Source of the DNA: Ottelia alismoides
Lineage: Eukaryota > Streptophyta > Magnoliopsida > Alismatales > Hydrocharitaceae
Assembly: GCA_037367405.1 (NCBI GenBank)
Contig: JAZKJV010001865.1
Location: forward strand, 1,054,001-1,118,000
DNA length: 64,000 nt
Reading direction: 5' to 3'
Both the position numbers and the translations under genes were made by a program. Below, piece after piece: positions 1 through 13,568 of this stretch (its first letter is position 1; each line of letters opens with the position of its first letter). Under the pieces are notes generated by a model, which ran no database searches, was not told where the DNA came from, and was given only the letters and a program-made list of their open reading frames with translations.

Positions 1-2909
1 GTATGACTATCTAGACTATCTAAGATCCTTAGGGAAGGACTCTGATAGTGCATCAACATATTATACATCTACATATAATCATTTAAATTGATTTGCTTAT
101 TTGATAAGATCAAAGTCTAGTAATTGTATCAAACTCTTCTATTAACACTTGCAATTGGACGCATATGTTTAAGAAGACTGGAAAATTTGATCTTAAGGTT
201 GGTGACAATCTCTATTGGATAGATAGACTTCATATTTTCACTAGGAGGTCCCTTAGTCTTAGAAAATGTCTCTAAGACCTAGATATTAGTATACACTCAT
301 TGTTTATTTCTAAATGTTGGAAATAAACATGAAGTCTGGAAAAGACCTATCAAAAAGAGTTACGATGAATATATTTCAGATAGTATTCTGACATTTATAG
401 GACTCTACTAAATTAGAAAATTAATGAATGGTTCATTAACATTTCTAATACTGAAAATTAAACCTTAAAAGATCAATAGCAGGATAAGATCATTTGACAA
501 TGATTTGACATCAAGCCTTAGACATAATTCTGTTCATGAGATCAATCAACTAGTAAGAGATGAAGCTTTAGAATGCCTGAAATTTCAAATATTATAGACT
601 TGTGAATATTGTATTCAAAGAAAAATGTCTAATACACTCCTCTCTGAGAATGGTGTATGTTGTCAATTGATTCAAGATCTCATACATATGATGTATGTGG
701 ATCATATGTATCATAATAAACATTGATGATAAGTGATATCATTCGATGATATTTGTGATATGAGATTTCTTCCTTTAACCTTAGAAAGCTTTGAAATGTT
801 CAAAGATTTCACATCTTTTGGTTTAGAACCAAAGTCTGAAGGAAGATGAAATGAATTTGATCTAACCAAGGTAGCAAGCACCTATTAGATTAATTTAATG
901 AATACCTTATGGAGATAGAATACCATTCCTATGTCACTCCTCCTAATACACCTAAACTCAATAGAATTGTAAGGAGATGCAATTGGATCAGGTGTGATAT
1001 GATTGGATCAATGATGAATATTAGCATAATTACCTCTTAGTTTCCAGGAATATATGTAGTAGAGACTACTATATATATCCTTAATAAGATTCCATGCAAA
1101 TCTTAACCTGAACATCCTCATACGCTATGGTTTCGAACCTAGCCTAGTATTGGACACTTGAGGATTTAGGGTTGCTTGGTCAATAACTTTGTCATGGATG
1201 CAAGTAAGCTAGGATCTAGCACCAAAGAGTGTTGCTTCATAAAGAAAAAAAAAGGATGGTATTGGATACCTACTTTATAACCTTGATATTCTTAAAAGAT
1301 TTCATCTCTAAGGATATGAATCTTAGAGGATGACTCTCTTGAGAATCAAGATGAAAATTAAGTGAAGGAACTCATTTAATCTTGAGAATATAATGAGGCT
1401 CCGAAATCGGAAACTAATAGGACTATTAAAGATGAAACACTCAGACCTCTTCAAATGAGTTGAGGATGGATTCCATGTGTCAGTTAAGTCTGACAATGAT
1501 CTTACTTCATATGATGAAGCTTCTGAAGATCATGACATGGAAAGATGGATGTTAGCAATAAAGTCTAAAGTAGACTTCATATACAAGTGTTGTCTATGGA
1601 CCCTTGAGGATCCACCTATAACGGTAAGACTCGTTAGGTGTATATGGATCTTCAAGAGAAAGAGGGAACCTGATGAGAAGGGAGGGACCTTCAAAGCACG
1701 GCTCGTATTCTCAAGATACACACAAAAATAAGACATGTTGCGATTTAGATTATTGCTAACTACTGCTACACAACTGGACTATGATATCTTCAATATGGAA
1801 GTTAAGATTACATTCCTCTGTGAATTCCTCATCAAGGATATTCATATGAAGTAGCCCCATGGCTTCATGGATGAGGAATGCAAGGTGTGAATGCTTAAGA
1901 AACTCCATATATGGACTCAAATATGGTTCTTATAGTTGAAACATGATATTTTTACGAAATTATAAATGTAATGATTTCAGATAGAATATTGATAAACCAT
2001 GTGAAGCTTAGTAGGAGTGCCACTATGTTCATCATGCTAAATGTAGATCATATCCTAATCATTTGGAATGATATAAGGATGAGAACAAGTGTTTTATAAT
2101 CTAGTTGTTCCATATCTTGAGATAGATCTCAAGGTTACCTCTTAGATCTTAGTTCTAAAAGTGTTCAGAACCAAAGAGAATAGGGTATTGGGACTGTCAC
2201 ATTAAGTGGTACACCTTGGACATGTTCCATTCTTAGAAAACTCCAAGGAAGGATTCTTTCCCTTAAGATATGGTACTGACCTATATGAAGGTATAACACC
2301 TCAATGAGTTGGGTATGTGAATACCAAATCTGCATTCCAAAGTGCATCAACTTTGGGAAGCTCTGTGTATGCTAGATTTGTACAAAAGTCAGATGTCTAC
2401 CATGCAGTGGAAATAGCAAATTGTTACTAATCCTACTATGGAGATAAAACACTTAATTGTAGTAATAACAATATCTTCAAAGATGACCAGACTCTGGAGA
2501 CAGTGATCTCTAAGTCTTATCTTCTAGAACTTAAGACTTTATAGATAGTGATCTAAATGGGTCTTAACAGCAGATACCTTAGGAGATAGAGATCTTCGAG
2601 AATTAGGGTATTCTGATAAGGATAATAGAAATTACATACTTGCTATAATGAGTATTTAGTTGTAATTTCAAAGACACTATAACAGCATTGACAAGGTTGA
2701 GTATTGGTTGCATAAGATGCAACATTCACATTGGATGCGAGCACTATTGCTGAGGAATATGCAAGTACAGTAAAAGGACTTGGCATAGTCTCTCTAGAAT
2801 AGAGTGACTGATCCGCTTACCAAGCTATTTTTCTAAATAACCTATTATTATCTCATTAATGGGGTTTTAAAGATTAGACAATTAATGGCTCTTTGGGCTA
2901 GTGGGAGAT
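1..2909 (+). mobile_element. Ty1/copia unit A, internal region (5' part outside window)
   Basis: Left-most unit of the tandem copia array. It matches 7988-10963 of the next unit almost base for base in order, so it is the same family cut by the window edge. It runs from a stretch upstream of the gag-pre-integrase domain to the polypurine tract at 2901-2909. No gag domain is recognisable. The polyprotein frame is broken by many stops and shifts, and the longest surviving open stretch is 84 codons (1477-1731). Base composition is AT-rich, unlike the Athila-type pol at 20-24 kb. Confidence 0.85.
508..2895 (+). pseudogene. pol: copia pol remnant, unit A (pre-integrase, integrase, RT, RNase H)
   Basis: Order of remnants: gag-pre-integrase (508-630, with the CEYCIQRKM-type zinc-binding end), integrase (about 631-1250, ending in a HLRI-stop-GC block where functional copies read HLRIWGC), reverse transcriptase (about 1477-2200) and RNase H (about 2400-2880). 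At 1530-1731 the frame still reads residues typical of copia RT: a W near the start, IFKRKREPDEKG and FKARLV. The next block (1740-1870) resembles the AFL..L..DI.M..P.GF region but holds a stop in place of the usual glutamine or glutamate. Several stops and shifts make it non-functional. Family assignment is firm; the exact copia lineage is not decided. Confidence 0.8.
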
Positions 2910-5520
2910 TGTTGGACATGTGAGCCCAAGATGAGACATTATGCAACAAATGTTATCAAATATCATTCCCTGATCTGAAATGAAGAATAATTAATTTGCA
3001 TAATAGGTCCCTTAGTACAATTAGGGTTATGTACCAAGGCCATCTTGATGATCGTACAACTGTTGACTCAATTATTGAATAATGTAGGTTGGTGCTTGGA
3101 TGAATATCTAAGGAGTTATATTGAGGACTCATCAAGCATTGTCAAATGATTATTAAGAGATGATCTCTAGCTTGAGGAGGAGATGGAAATCCTTTCTTTT
3201 CTGACTGATATCTGACCAACCTCTTGATGCAGGTCCTCTACATAGGAATAGAGATTCATAAGTGTTAGATAACTTAGGTGAAAGAGTTCACTTAACATGA
3301 TCGAGAAAACCAAAGACCTATGTCGTATGTTGTCAGAACATAGGCACGCATCCTCTGACCAGAGACAGATATGTTACAATATGTCTGAGTAGGTACATTT
3401 GGCAGACCAATAGGTTGATGGCCTAGTCAAGGTCTATACACTAGCGTGTTGGTGTGCATACAAGGGCATATGAGTAATATGATATCTCAAAGGGATCACA
3501 CAGGTTCATTTACTGAACCGAAAGACATGAGCTCACTCATGACATATTGGGATCAAATTATGTACACGACCGTCTCTCTTTGAAAGTTTGACTGAATTTG
3601 TAGTTTTGATATATACTTTTGGAAAGTATATGATCAATACCTAGGTATGATATATGCTTTTGGAAAGTATATGATCGATACCGACTCCCAATGATTAAAT
3701 GAGAAACCAAATGATAAAACCCCAAAGGAGACAATCTAAATAGATCTAAAACTTCAGGGTAATTCTAGGTCTTCCAGTTGTAGGATGTACAGGTATTAGG
3801 AATACCTAAGGGTGATGAGATCATAAACGATTGTATATATGTGATGCTTCCATTCCGAGGAGTGACGAAACAGGTCTGGATTTTAGTGACTCCTCTCACT
3901 AGAGAAGTAATCTAATCTTGGTCCAAATATTGGATAATGATCTGAATGTGATTCAGATGCAATGACAACATTAGATTTACAGCTTTGATTTAATCAAACA
4001 TCTATGGGAGGTCCCCGAGATCTGTATTTGATATGTGATCTCGGATTTCCAAGTCACTATATGTGGAACATACAATCACCATTTCCTTATCTCCAAGTAT
4101 CCACGAAGAAAGCACATTTTTCTTCAAAGAGATCAAGAATAATTTCATTATTGATAATGTATCCGAGCATTGAGAAATGGATAATTAAATGTTATTTAAT
4201 TATCAAGAATAATATGAATTTGATTCATATTATTTGGATATATAAAGAGAGTTATCTAATATAATTGAATGTTATTTAGTTATCAAAGATGAGAATAATG
4301 TGAAAGTGATTCATGTTTTTTAGGCACATGAGAGTAAGAGATCCAAGATGATTAAATATGATTTAATTATCAAGTATATGAATAATATGAATAGAATTAT
4401 CCATATTTTTTATATATACTATAAATGTGATTTAAAATAGAGAGAGCTTGTTATAAATAGTATCTTCAAATTAATTGTTGATGTGCATTGGATTCACATT
4501 GGAAATTAACTAAAAATACAATTTATATTTTTTTGGGTTCTGAGTATGATCAATAATTCTTTAATGGCATGATTTCAATATTCACAAAAATTAATTTAGA
4601 TTTTTTTTGTGAATTAATTTACAACAAAATTTGTTGTAAATTTATATGAAGGATTAAAGGTGCCAACACCATCCATTTAATGGATGGTGGACGACCAACC
4701 TATGGCTCGGCTATAATGGTGGTCGTCCCCCCCTTTTAGGAGGGTGGGTGGCTTCCCTCACTATCCTTCTATTTTAATTAATTTAGTTCTAAATTAACTT
4801 ATGTTGATTTTTCAATATATTTAATTTAAACTAAATAAATTTTTGTTGTGTTTTTTACAATAAAATCGTGACCATTGAATAGAAACAAAAATCAATCTCA
4901 ACCATTGATTTTGTTTTCATATGGATTGGAATCAATGGACTCCCAAAATACTATAAAAAAGAGGCAATCCTAGCTCTTCTAGCATACAACATTATATACT
5001 CTCTCCCTTTATCTCCACGTGCCAAGTCTCTCTCTCTCATTGTGACCATCCACCTTGATGCCCTAAAGAGATATCACCGTCATCATCGCCACGTCGTTGT
5101 TTCGCCGCTTCGATCGCTTGTGGATCTCGGTCTCCTCCGATGCATATTGCTTGTGAAGAAGATGTCGGATATCGTGAGACGAGATCCGGAGATTCGTTGC
5201 TTGAATCGTCAACATGGATTGGGAGGTGCAAATGTTTCATCAACGCGCTCGCAAGCATCCCCTCCGTCGGATCGGACTAGAGGCAGGAGGTCTCTTCTTT
5301 AAAAGACTCGATCGCAATCACGCTTCGAGAGGTAACCTTTATACCTACTGGTGGTTAAGATGAAATGATCCGAGAAATATTCTCAGATCATGTGTTTCAT
5401 AGTTTTAAATTTTTTTAAATTCCGCTACCTCGAGCACTAGTACAACTAGTCGCTCCTTATCGCATATGTTGCGATCACCACACTTCCGTGATGCGCTTAA
5501 GGATTTTCCCATATCCTTCA
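2910..5520 (+). repeat. copia LTR 1 (shared by units A and B)
   Basis: 2611 bp, starting TGTTGGACATG after the polypurine tract GTGGGAGAT and ending ATATCCTTCA two bases before a primer-binding site. It therefore serves as 3' LTR of unit A and 5' LTR of unit B. By eye it is about 90 percent identical to LTR 2 at its start, so the array is old. It has a TATA box at 4952, a GC-richer transcribed part (5040-5340) and a U3 full of hairpins: 4180-4204 (11-bp stem), 4208-4234 (12-bp stem), 4351-4367, 4621-4637, 4667-4689 and 4689-4728. Confidence 0.93.
4952..4960 (+). promoter_or_regulatory. TATA box of copia LTR 1
   Basis: TATAAAAAA after a conserved block reading ACTCCCAAAATAC. The same place in the other LTRs carries TATAAAAA (12981), TATAAAAG (18323) and TATAAATA (36413, 44353). 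It marks the U3/R boundary region. Confidence 0.75.
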
Positions 5521-5522
5521 AG

Positions 5523-5535
5523 TGGTATCAGATCC
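5523..5535 (+). other. Primer-binding site, copia unit B
   Basis: TGGTATCAGATCC, two bases after the LTR end. It fits the initiator-Met tRNA 3' end (TGGTATCAGAGCC) with one mismatch. The intact form is seen at 13556, 18900 and 37002. Confidence 0.9.
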
Positions 5536-8500
5536 AGGTTGGAGGTTTATGATATGATCCATAAACCTAAGATGACATGGGCATTTTTTAGTTGTGTGAA
5601 GTTTTCATCACATTTTATTCACGCAACTCTGTTTGGTACATTTTTCGCCCAGTTTACGTGTGTGGATTATGTTGCCCATTATATTAGCAAACCATAGGAC
5701 TTGAGTTGCGTGATTTGGAATCTGTTTTCTCAAGTTATGATTGTTTTAGTGGACATGTATCCATTGTTGCGGGATTGGTATTTTAGAATGTAATCAAGAG
5801 ATAACCACGATTTTTAAAACACCTAGAAATGTGTGTTTATCACTTGGGTTCAGTTATAAATCAAATTAGAAAATCAAATAAACTTAATTAATGTGATTAC
5901 GATTTTATTTGATTGAGTTATGCTAATTTTAGTTAGTATGAGTCACTATTGGAAATTACATACTTGATCATGAACCTTGTATTTGTCATTCAATTGTATT
6001 AATTGAAATTAATGGTTAATTTCCTGAAATAATTATTTATGAATATTTGTGAAATATTTAATGATGATGATTATTTCATTGAATAACATTGTCTTAACCA
6101 AAAATGATAAGATAATTGATCTTGATCACAATTGGTTACATCCTTTCCAACAATCATTGATGCTTGAATAGGATTGGGGATTTGTTTAGCAAATATCCTT
6201 ATAATAATAATCAAAAATATTTTGATAAATAATATATGGTATAACTTCAGTTGAAAGACCAATTATCATCTCAAATACAAAATGATCAACATGTATTATC
6301 CTTACCTTTGGTGGATATGGTGTCTAGTCGAGGATCGTTGGGGCAGCAGGTTGCTCCGTAAGCGATTTGTCCCACTTCCGTCAATACTGGCTATGACAAC
6401 GAGTAAGGAAAGGATAATGCTTGAAGCGATCATGATGTATTTTTCTAATTATTAAAATTTGAATAATATGTATTTCGAGATCATACCATCCTTCAAGTAA
6501 TAATAATAATAATTTGATGGTTGATTGACTGGATTAATAATTGATTTACTATGATTACATAAATTAGATCTAATTAAATATTCTATTTTGAATATAGTAG
6601 TATTTCCCATAGAAGAATCAATCATGTGAATATGATTCGTAATATTAATTAAAATTTAAAGGGATACGGAAGATCACATAAGTGACATACATGGTCTTCC
6701 GTCAAGGCGAAGGGTTCAATCACCCAGGATAGTATGTAGGAGAAGCATGTCCAAAGTGTAGCTCCTGCATACAAGCACATCTGGATCAGGCTCTTTGCTT
6801 CTCGAAAGAGTAAGGTTGTATGCGTAGTGACCCAATGTCGGTTCCTCATATTTTTGGAACGATATTGAATTGTGCATAAAGAGTTTAATCCTGTTGATGG
6901 TTGGTTCAATTAACATCGGGTAAACATCACCTTGCGGTGGTGGGCTCGGGTGTTAAAGATCGAATTGGGAAATGCAAGTTGGACTTACAAGGCGAAATGA
7001 GTTCCCGCTTCTTTTTATCCAAGTTACAGTTTCTCATATTTTTTGGACGTAATAATGATATTAAAAGAGATCCCACATATTGCTTGAGATATAATGGTAA
7101 CTATGTCTCTTACGTTGAAAGTGAATAAGGTAATGAACTTTCAGTGTTGACAAGGCAAGGCAACTTTGATATTAAAAAATTATTATATCAAAGTAAAATA
7201 TGTGTGCATATATTTATTTATATTTATGTAAATTTTATATTTCAGATAATCCTCAATAAACCTACTCAATACTATAATCAATAATAACCAGTAAAATATT
7301 GTTAAATGGATCCATGATCAAGATATTATGCTCGTAGTTGGACACATATTGTATGTGGTTGCAATGTGCAAGTTTCTCATAATAATGAGGAATGAAATTA
7401 AATAGACAAAAGGACAACAACCTAGGGTTTGTGTGTCTCTATAGTCTCGATGTCTCATCAAATGTGCTTTGAAAATATCATGTCGATGATGATCGTAATT
7501 GTGATATAATCCCTATAAAATCTAAGAAGATGTTTTGGCATACAAATGTTCTCTCAACATTTAATCATGAATGGCATGGTTCACTACATTATATAGAACG
7601 GTGGCTCGATATGAGAATATGTACTCAAAAAGTTTGAGTACATGCATGTACCAAAAGTCTTTAAGAGTTGGACGTAGAAAGATGAGTGTCATCATTCTAT
7701 AGTTTATACTCATCATTCATGAAGCTTCATAATATTCATATTGTATGAATTAAATGAAGCAAATGTAAATATTGAAATAATCATATATGGAAATCTTTTT
7801 AATTCAACATAAGAGATCATTAGTCATAAGCAATGGGTGTTTATAGATGAAGGGAGGATAGTGGAAGCATGGGTCTCTCCCAAGTAATGAGGAAAGTAAA
7901 AGAGTTGATTGTACTTCTACGGTTTCTATATATGACATCCAAAGAGTTAGATGAATGTTGATATTGCAACAAGCCGATGTATTTATAGTATGACTATGTA
8001 GACTATGTAAGATCTTTAGAGAAGGATTCGGATAGTGCATCGACATATTATACATCTACATATAATCATTGAAATTGACTTGCTTATTTGATAAGATCAA
8101 AGTCTAACAATTGTATCTTGCTCTTCTACTAACACTTGCAATTGATGGCATACATTTTAGAAAACTGGAAAATTTGATCTTAAGGTTTAATAGTCATCCA
8201 CATGGATATTGATGCAATTGTTGCAACAATCTCTACTGGATAGATAGACTTCATATTTTCAGTGGGAGAACCCATAGTCTTAGAGATTGTCTCTATGATC
8301 GAGATATTAGAATACACTCATTGTTTATTTTTAAATGTTGGAAATAAACATGAACTCTGGAACATACCTATCATAAAGAGTTATGATGGATATATTTCAG
8401 ATAGTAATCTGACGTCTGGAGGACACTACTAAATTAGAAATGAATGGTTCATTAACATTTCTAATACTGAAAATTAAACCTTAAAAGATCAATAGGAGGA
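5536..8500 (+). other. copia leader of unit B, no coding domain recognised
   Basis: About 3 kb between primer site and pre-integrase domain, where a copia element would carry gag. No gag-like frame or zinc knuckle can be read in any frame, and open stretches are short. The region is nonetheless conserved, in order, in units B, B', C and D. It contains small hairpins (for example GAAATTAA, loop TGG, TTAATTTC near 6004) and the conserved GC-richer blocks near 6310-6410 and 6660-7000. It may be a decayed gag or a non-coding leader; the sequence does not decide. Confidence 0.6.
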
Positions 8501-8521
8501 TGAAGATCATTTGACAATGAT

Positions 8522-10945
8522 TTGGCATCCAGCCTTGGACATAATTCTATTGATGAGATCAATTGGCTAGTAAGAGATGAAGCTTTAGAATGCCTGAAAT
8601 TTCAAATCTTACATACTTGTGAATATTGTATTCAAAGAAAAATGTCCAGTACACTCTTCTCTGGAAATGGTGTATGTTGTCAAGGTAATCAAGTTCCCAT
8701 ACATATTGATGTATGTGGATCATCTGTATCATAATAAACATTGATGATATATGATATCATTCGATGATATTTGTGATATGTGATTTCTTCCATTCACCTT
8801 AGAAAGATTTGAAAGGTTCAAAGATTTTCACATCTTTTGGTTTATAACCAAAGTATGAAGGAATATTAAATGAATTTGATCTAACCAAGGTAGCAAGTAC
8901 CTATTAGATTAATTCAATGAATACCTTATGGAGATAGAATATCATTCCTATCTCACTCCTCCTAATACACCTAAACTCAATAGAGTTGTGAGGAGATGCA
9001 ATTGGATCAGGTGCGATATAATTATATCAATGATGAATATTAGCATAATTACCTCTTAGTTTTCAGGAATATATGTATTACAGACTACTATATATATCCT
9101 TAATAAGATTTCATGCAAATCTAAACCCGAACATCCTCATAAGCTATGGTTTGGAACCTAGCCTAGTGTTGGACACTTGAGGATTTAGGGTTTCTTGGTC
9201 AATAACTTTGTCATGGATGCAAGTAAGCTGGAATCTATCACCAAAGAGTGATGCTTCCTTAAGAAAATAAAGGATGGTATTGGATATCTACTTTATGACC
9301 TTGAGATTCTTAAAAGATTTCATCTCTAAGTATCTGATTCTTAAAGGATGACTCTCTTGAGAATCAAGATGAAGATGAAGTGAAAGAACTTATTTAATCT
9401 TAAATAAGATAATGAGGCTCCTGAAATCGGAAACTAATAGGACAATTAAAGATGAAACACTCATACCTCTTCAAATGAGTTGAGGACGGATTCCATGTGT
9501 TAGTTTAGTCTGGCAATGATCTGACTTCATATGATGAAGCTTGTGAAGATCATGACATGGAAAGATGGATGTTAGCAATATAGTCTAAAGTAGACATCAT
9601 ATACAAGTGTTGTCTATGGACCCTCGAGGATCCACCTATAAGGGTAAGACTCATTAGGTGTAAATGAATCTTCAATAGAAAGAGGGAACCTGATGAGAAG
9701 GAAGGAACCTTCAAAGCACGGCTCGTGTCCTCAAGATACACACAGAAAGAAGACATCGCTTGCAATGAGACTTGCTTTCTAGTGACCATGCTTAAACTCA
9801 TTAGATTATGGCTAACTACATCTACACAACTTGACTATGATATCTTCAAGATGAAAGTCAAGATTGCATTCCTATATGAATTCCTCGTCGAGGATATTCA
9901 AATGAAGTAGCCCCATGGCTTCATGGATGAGGAATGCAAGGTGTGAAAGCTTAAGAAACTCCATATATGGACTCAAATAAGCTTCTTATAGTTGGAACAT
10001 GATATTTTATGAAATTATAAATGTTATGATTTCATATAGAACATTGATAAACCATGTGTAGCTTAGTGGGAGTGTCACTATGTTCATCATGCTAAAGGTA
10101 GATGATATTCTAACATTTGGAATGATATAAGGATGAGAATAAGTGTTTTATAATCTGCTTGTTCCATATCTTGAGATGAGATCTCAAGGATACCTCTTAG
10201 ATCTTAGTTCTAAAAATTTTCAGAAGCAAAGAGAAGAGGGTATTGGGACCGTAACATTAAGTGGTACACCATGGACATGTTCCATTCTTAGAAAACTCCA
10301 ACGAAGGCTTCTTTCCCTTAAGATATGGCGCTGACCAATCTGAAGGTATAACACCTCAAAGAGTTGAGGATGTGAATACTAAAGCTGCATGCCATAGTGC
10401 ATCAGTGTTGGGAGGCTCGGTGTATGCTAGATTTATATAAAAGTCAGATGTCTGTCATGCAATGGGAGTAGTAAATTGTTACTAATCCTATTATGGAGAT
10501 AAAACACTTAATTGCATTAATAAAAATATCTTCAAATATGACAAGACTTTAAAGATAGTGATCTCGAAGTCTTATCTTCTAGAACTTAAGACTTTATAGA
10601 TAGTGATCTAAATGGGTCTTAACAGCAGATACCTTAGGAGATAGAGATCTTCGGGAATAAGGGTATTCTAATAAGAATAATAGAAATTACATACTAGTTA
10701 TAATGATTATTTAGTTGTAGGTTCAAAGACACTATAACTACTTTGATAAGGTTAGTATTACTTGCATAAGATGCAACATTCGCATTGGATGCGAGCACTG
10801 TTACTGAGGGATATGCAAGTACAGTAAAAGGACTTGGCATAGTCTCTCTGGATCAGAGTGACTGATGTGCTTACCAAGCTATTTTTCTAAATAACCTACA
10901 ATTGTTACATTAATGTAGGTTTAAAGATTAGCCAATTATTGGCTC
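8522..10945 (+). pseudogene. pol: copia pol remnant, unit B
   Basis: The best-preserved piece is the gag-pre-integrase domain at 8522-8734, an open frame of 70 codons reading LGHNSIDEINWLVRDEALE, then CEYCIQRKM and IHIDVCG, all diagnostic of copia elements. Integrase remnants follow (about 8740-9250), then RT (about 9540-10340: a tryptophan block, WIFNRKREPDEK-like residues, then the DIFKMKVKIAFLYEFL block near 9840), then RNase H up to the polypurine tract. Stops and frame changes occur throughout. It descends from the same ancestor as unit A and element D. Confidence 0.82.
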
Positions 10946-10963
10946 TTTGGGCTAGTGGGATAT

Positions 10964-13553
10964 TGTTGAACATGCGAACCCACGGTGAGACATTATGTAA
11001 TAAATGTTAGCAAATATCACTCCCTGATCTGAAATGAAGAATAATTAATTTGCATAATAGGTCCCTTAGTACAATTATGGTTATGTACCATGGCCATCTT
11101 GATGATCATACATTTGTTGACTCAATTGTTGAATAATAGAGGTTGGTGCTTCGTTGAATATCTAAAGAGTCAGATTGAGGACTCATCAAGCACCGTTAAA
11201 TGATTATTAAGAGATGATCTCCAGCCGGAGGAGGATATGGCAATCCTTTCTCTTTTGGCTGATATCTGACCGACCTCTTGATGTAGGTCCTATGCATAGG
11301 TGTTAGATAACTTAGGTCAAAGAGTTGACTTGACAAGATCGAGAAAACCAAAGACCTATGTTGTATTCTATCACGACATTGGCGCGTATCCTCTCACCAG
11401 AGATAGATGTGTTACTATATGTCTGAGTAGGTACATTTGGCAGACCGATAGGTTGATGGCCTAATCAAGCTCTTTACACCAGCACGTTGGTGTGCATGGA
11501 AGGGCATATGAGTAATACGATCTCTCAAAGGGACAATACAGGTTCATTACTGAACCGGAAGACATGAGCTCACTCATGAGATATTGGGATCAAATTATAT
11601 GCACGGTTGTCTCGCTTTGGAAGTTTGACTGAATATGTAGCTTTGATATATACTTTTGGAAAGTATACGATCAATACCTAGGTATGATATATGCCTTTGG
11701 AAATATATGATCTATACCGACTCCAAATGATTAAATGAGAAACTAAATGATAAAACCATGAAGGAGACAATCTAAATAGATCTAAAACTTCAGGTTTATT
11801 TTAGGTCTTCTAGTATGCAGGATGTACATGTATTAGGAATACCTAAGGGTGATGTGATCATAAACGATTGTATATCCATGACGCTTCCATTCCGAGGGAG
11901 TGATGAAATAAGTCTATATTTTAGTGACTCCTCTCACTAGAGAAGTAATCTAATCTTGGTCCAAATATTGGATAATGATCTGAATGTGATTCAAATGCAA
12001 TGAGAACATTATATTTACAACTTTTATATAATCAAACATCTATGGGAGGTCCCTGAGATCTGTATTTGAGATGTGATTTCAATATCCAAGTCACTATATG
12101 TGTAACATACAATCACCTATATCCGAGTATCCACGAAGAAAGTGCATTGTTCTTGAAAGAGATCAAGAATAATTTCATTATTGATAATGTATCCGAGCAT
12201 TGAAAAATGCATAATTAAATGTGATTTAATTATCATGAATAATATGAATTTGATTTATATTATTTGTACATATAAGGAGAGTTATCTAAGATAATTAAAT
12301 ACGATTTAATTACCAAATATGAGAATAATGTGAATATGATTCATGTTATTTGGGCACATGAGAGTAAGAGATACAAGATGATTAAATATGATTTAATTAT
12401 CAAGGATATGTATAATGTGGATAGAACTATCCATATTATTTTTATATATTATAAATGTGATTTGTAATAGAGATAGCTTGTTGTAAATAGTATCTTCAAA
12501 TTAATTGTTGATGTGAATTGGATTCACATCGGAAATTAATTGGAAATACAAATTACATTTTATTTTGGGTTGTGAGAATGATTCACAAAGATTTAATGGC
12601 ATGATTGCAATATTCATAAAATTAATTTGGAATTATTTTTTATGAATTAATTTACAACAAAAGTTATTGTAAATTTATATGAAGGATTAAAGGAGCCAAC
12701 ACCATCCATTTAATGGATGGTGGACGGCAACCCTTTGACTTGGTCGTAAGGGTGGTTGTCCCTCCTTTTAGGAGGGTGGGTGGCTTCCATCATTATTCTT
12801 CTATGTTAATTAATTTAGTTCAGAATTAAATTATGTAGAGTATTCAATATATTTAATTTAAACTAAATTAAAATTGTTGTCTTTTTTACAACAAAATCGT
12901 GACCATTGAATAGAAACGCAAATCAATCTCAACCATTGATTTTTTTCATATGGATTGGAATCAATGGACTCCCAAAATACTATAAAAAGAAGAGGCAACC
13001 CTAGTTCTTCTGCCATACAACATTATATACTCTCTCCCTTCCTTTCTGCATTCCAAGTCTCTCTCTCTCATTGTGGTCGTCCACCTTGATGCCCGAGAGA
13101 GAGATCGTCGTCATCATCGCCATGTTGTTGTGCCACCGCTTCATCCGCTCATGGATCTCCGTCTCCTTCAATGCATATTGCTTGTGAAGAAGACGTCGGA
13201 TCTCGTGAGACTAGATCAGAAGATCCACCACTTTAGTCGTCAACATGGATTGGGAGGAGCACGTGTTTCATCAACGTGCTCGCAAGCATCTCCTTCGTCG
13301 AATTGGACTAGAGACAGGAGGTCTCTTATTTTAGAGACTTGATCACAATCATGCTTCAAGAGGTAAGCTTAATATCTATTGGTGGTTTAGATGAAACTAT
13401 CCAAGAAGTTTTCTCAGATCATGTGATTTCATTATTTATTTTTTTTTAAAATTTTGTTGCCCCAAGAAACTACTACAACTAGTTGCTCCTTATCGCATAT
13501 GTTGCGATCACCACGCTTTCATGATGCGCTTAAGATTTTTTCCATATCCTTCA
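10964..13553 (+). repeat. copia LTR 2 (shared by units B and B')
   Basis: 2590 bp, from TGTTGAACATG to CATATCCTTCA, followed after AG by an intact primer-binding site. As with LTR 1, it is bounded by a polypurine tract on the left and a primer site on the right, so it joins two internal regions. TATA box at 12981. Hairpins in U3 include 12211-12233, 12510-12530 (arms GATGTGAAT and ATTCACATC, loop TGG), the CACCATCCATT hairpin near 12700 and 12874-12894. Confidence 0.93.
12981..12988 (+). promoter_or_regulatory. TATA box of copia LTR 2
   Basis: TATAAAAA in the same conserved context as in LTR 1, about 95 bp before the GC-rich transcribed part. Confidence 0.75.
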
Positions 13554-13555
13554 AG

Positions 13556-13568
13556 TGGTATCAGAGCC
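13556..13568 (+). other. Primer-binding site, copia unit B'
   Basis: TGGTATCAGAGCC, perfect complement of the initiator-Met tRNA 3' end, two bases after LTR 2. Confidence 0.92.

Larger units (their letters stand above)
5521..10963 (+). mobile_element. Ty1/copia unit B, complete internal region
   Basis: 5443 bp between LTR 1 and LTR 2. It has a primer-binding site at its left end and the polypurine tract (GTGGGATAT, one change from GTGGGAGAT) at its right end. The first 3 kb (5536-8500) are a leader with no recognised gag. The last 2.4 kb are pol remnants. Between 6307 and 6412 it carries a GC-richer block that recurs in every copy (14357, 19659, 37789). No long reading frame survives. Confidence 0.88.

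Noticed and set aside
5523..5535. tRNA gene suggested by TGGTATCAGAGCC motifs
   Set aside because: Only the tRNA 3'-end complement is present directly after LTR ends: these are primer-binding sites. No cloverleaf is seen.
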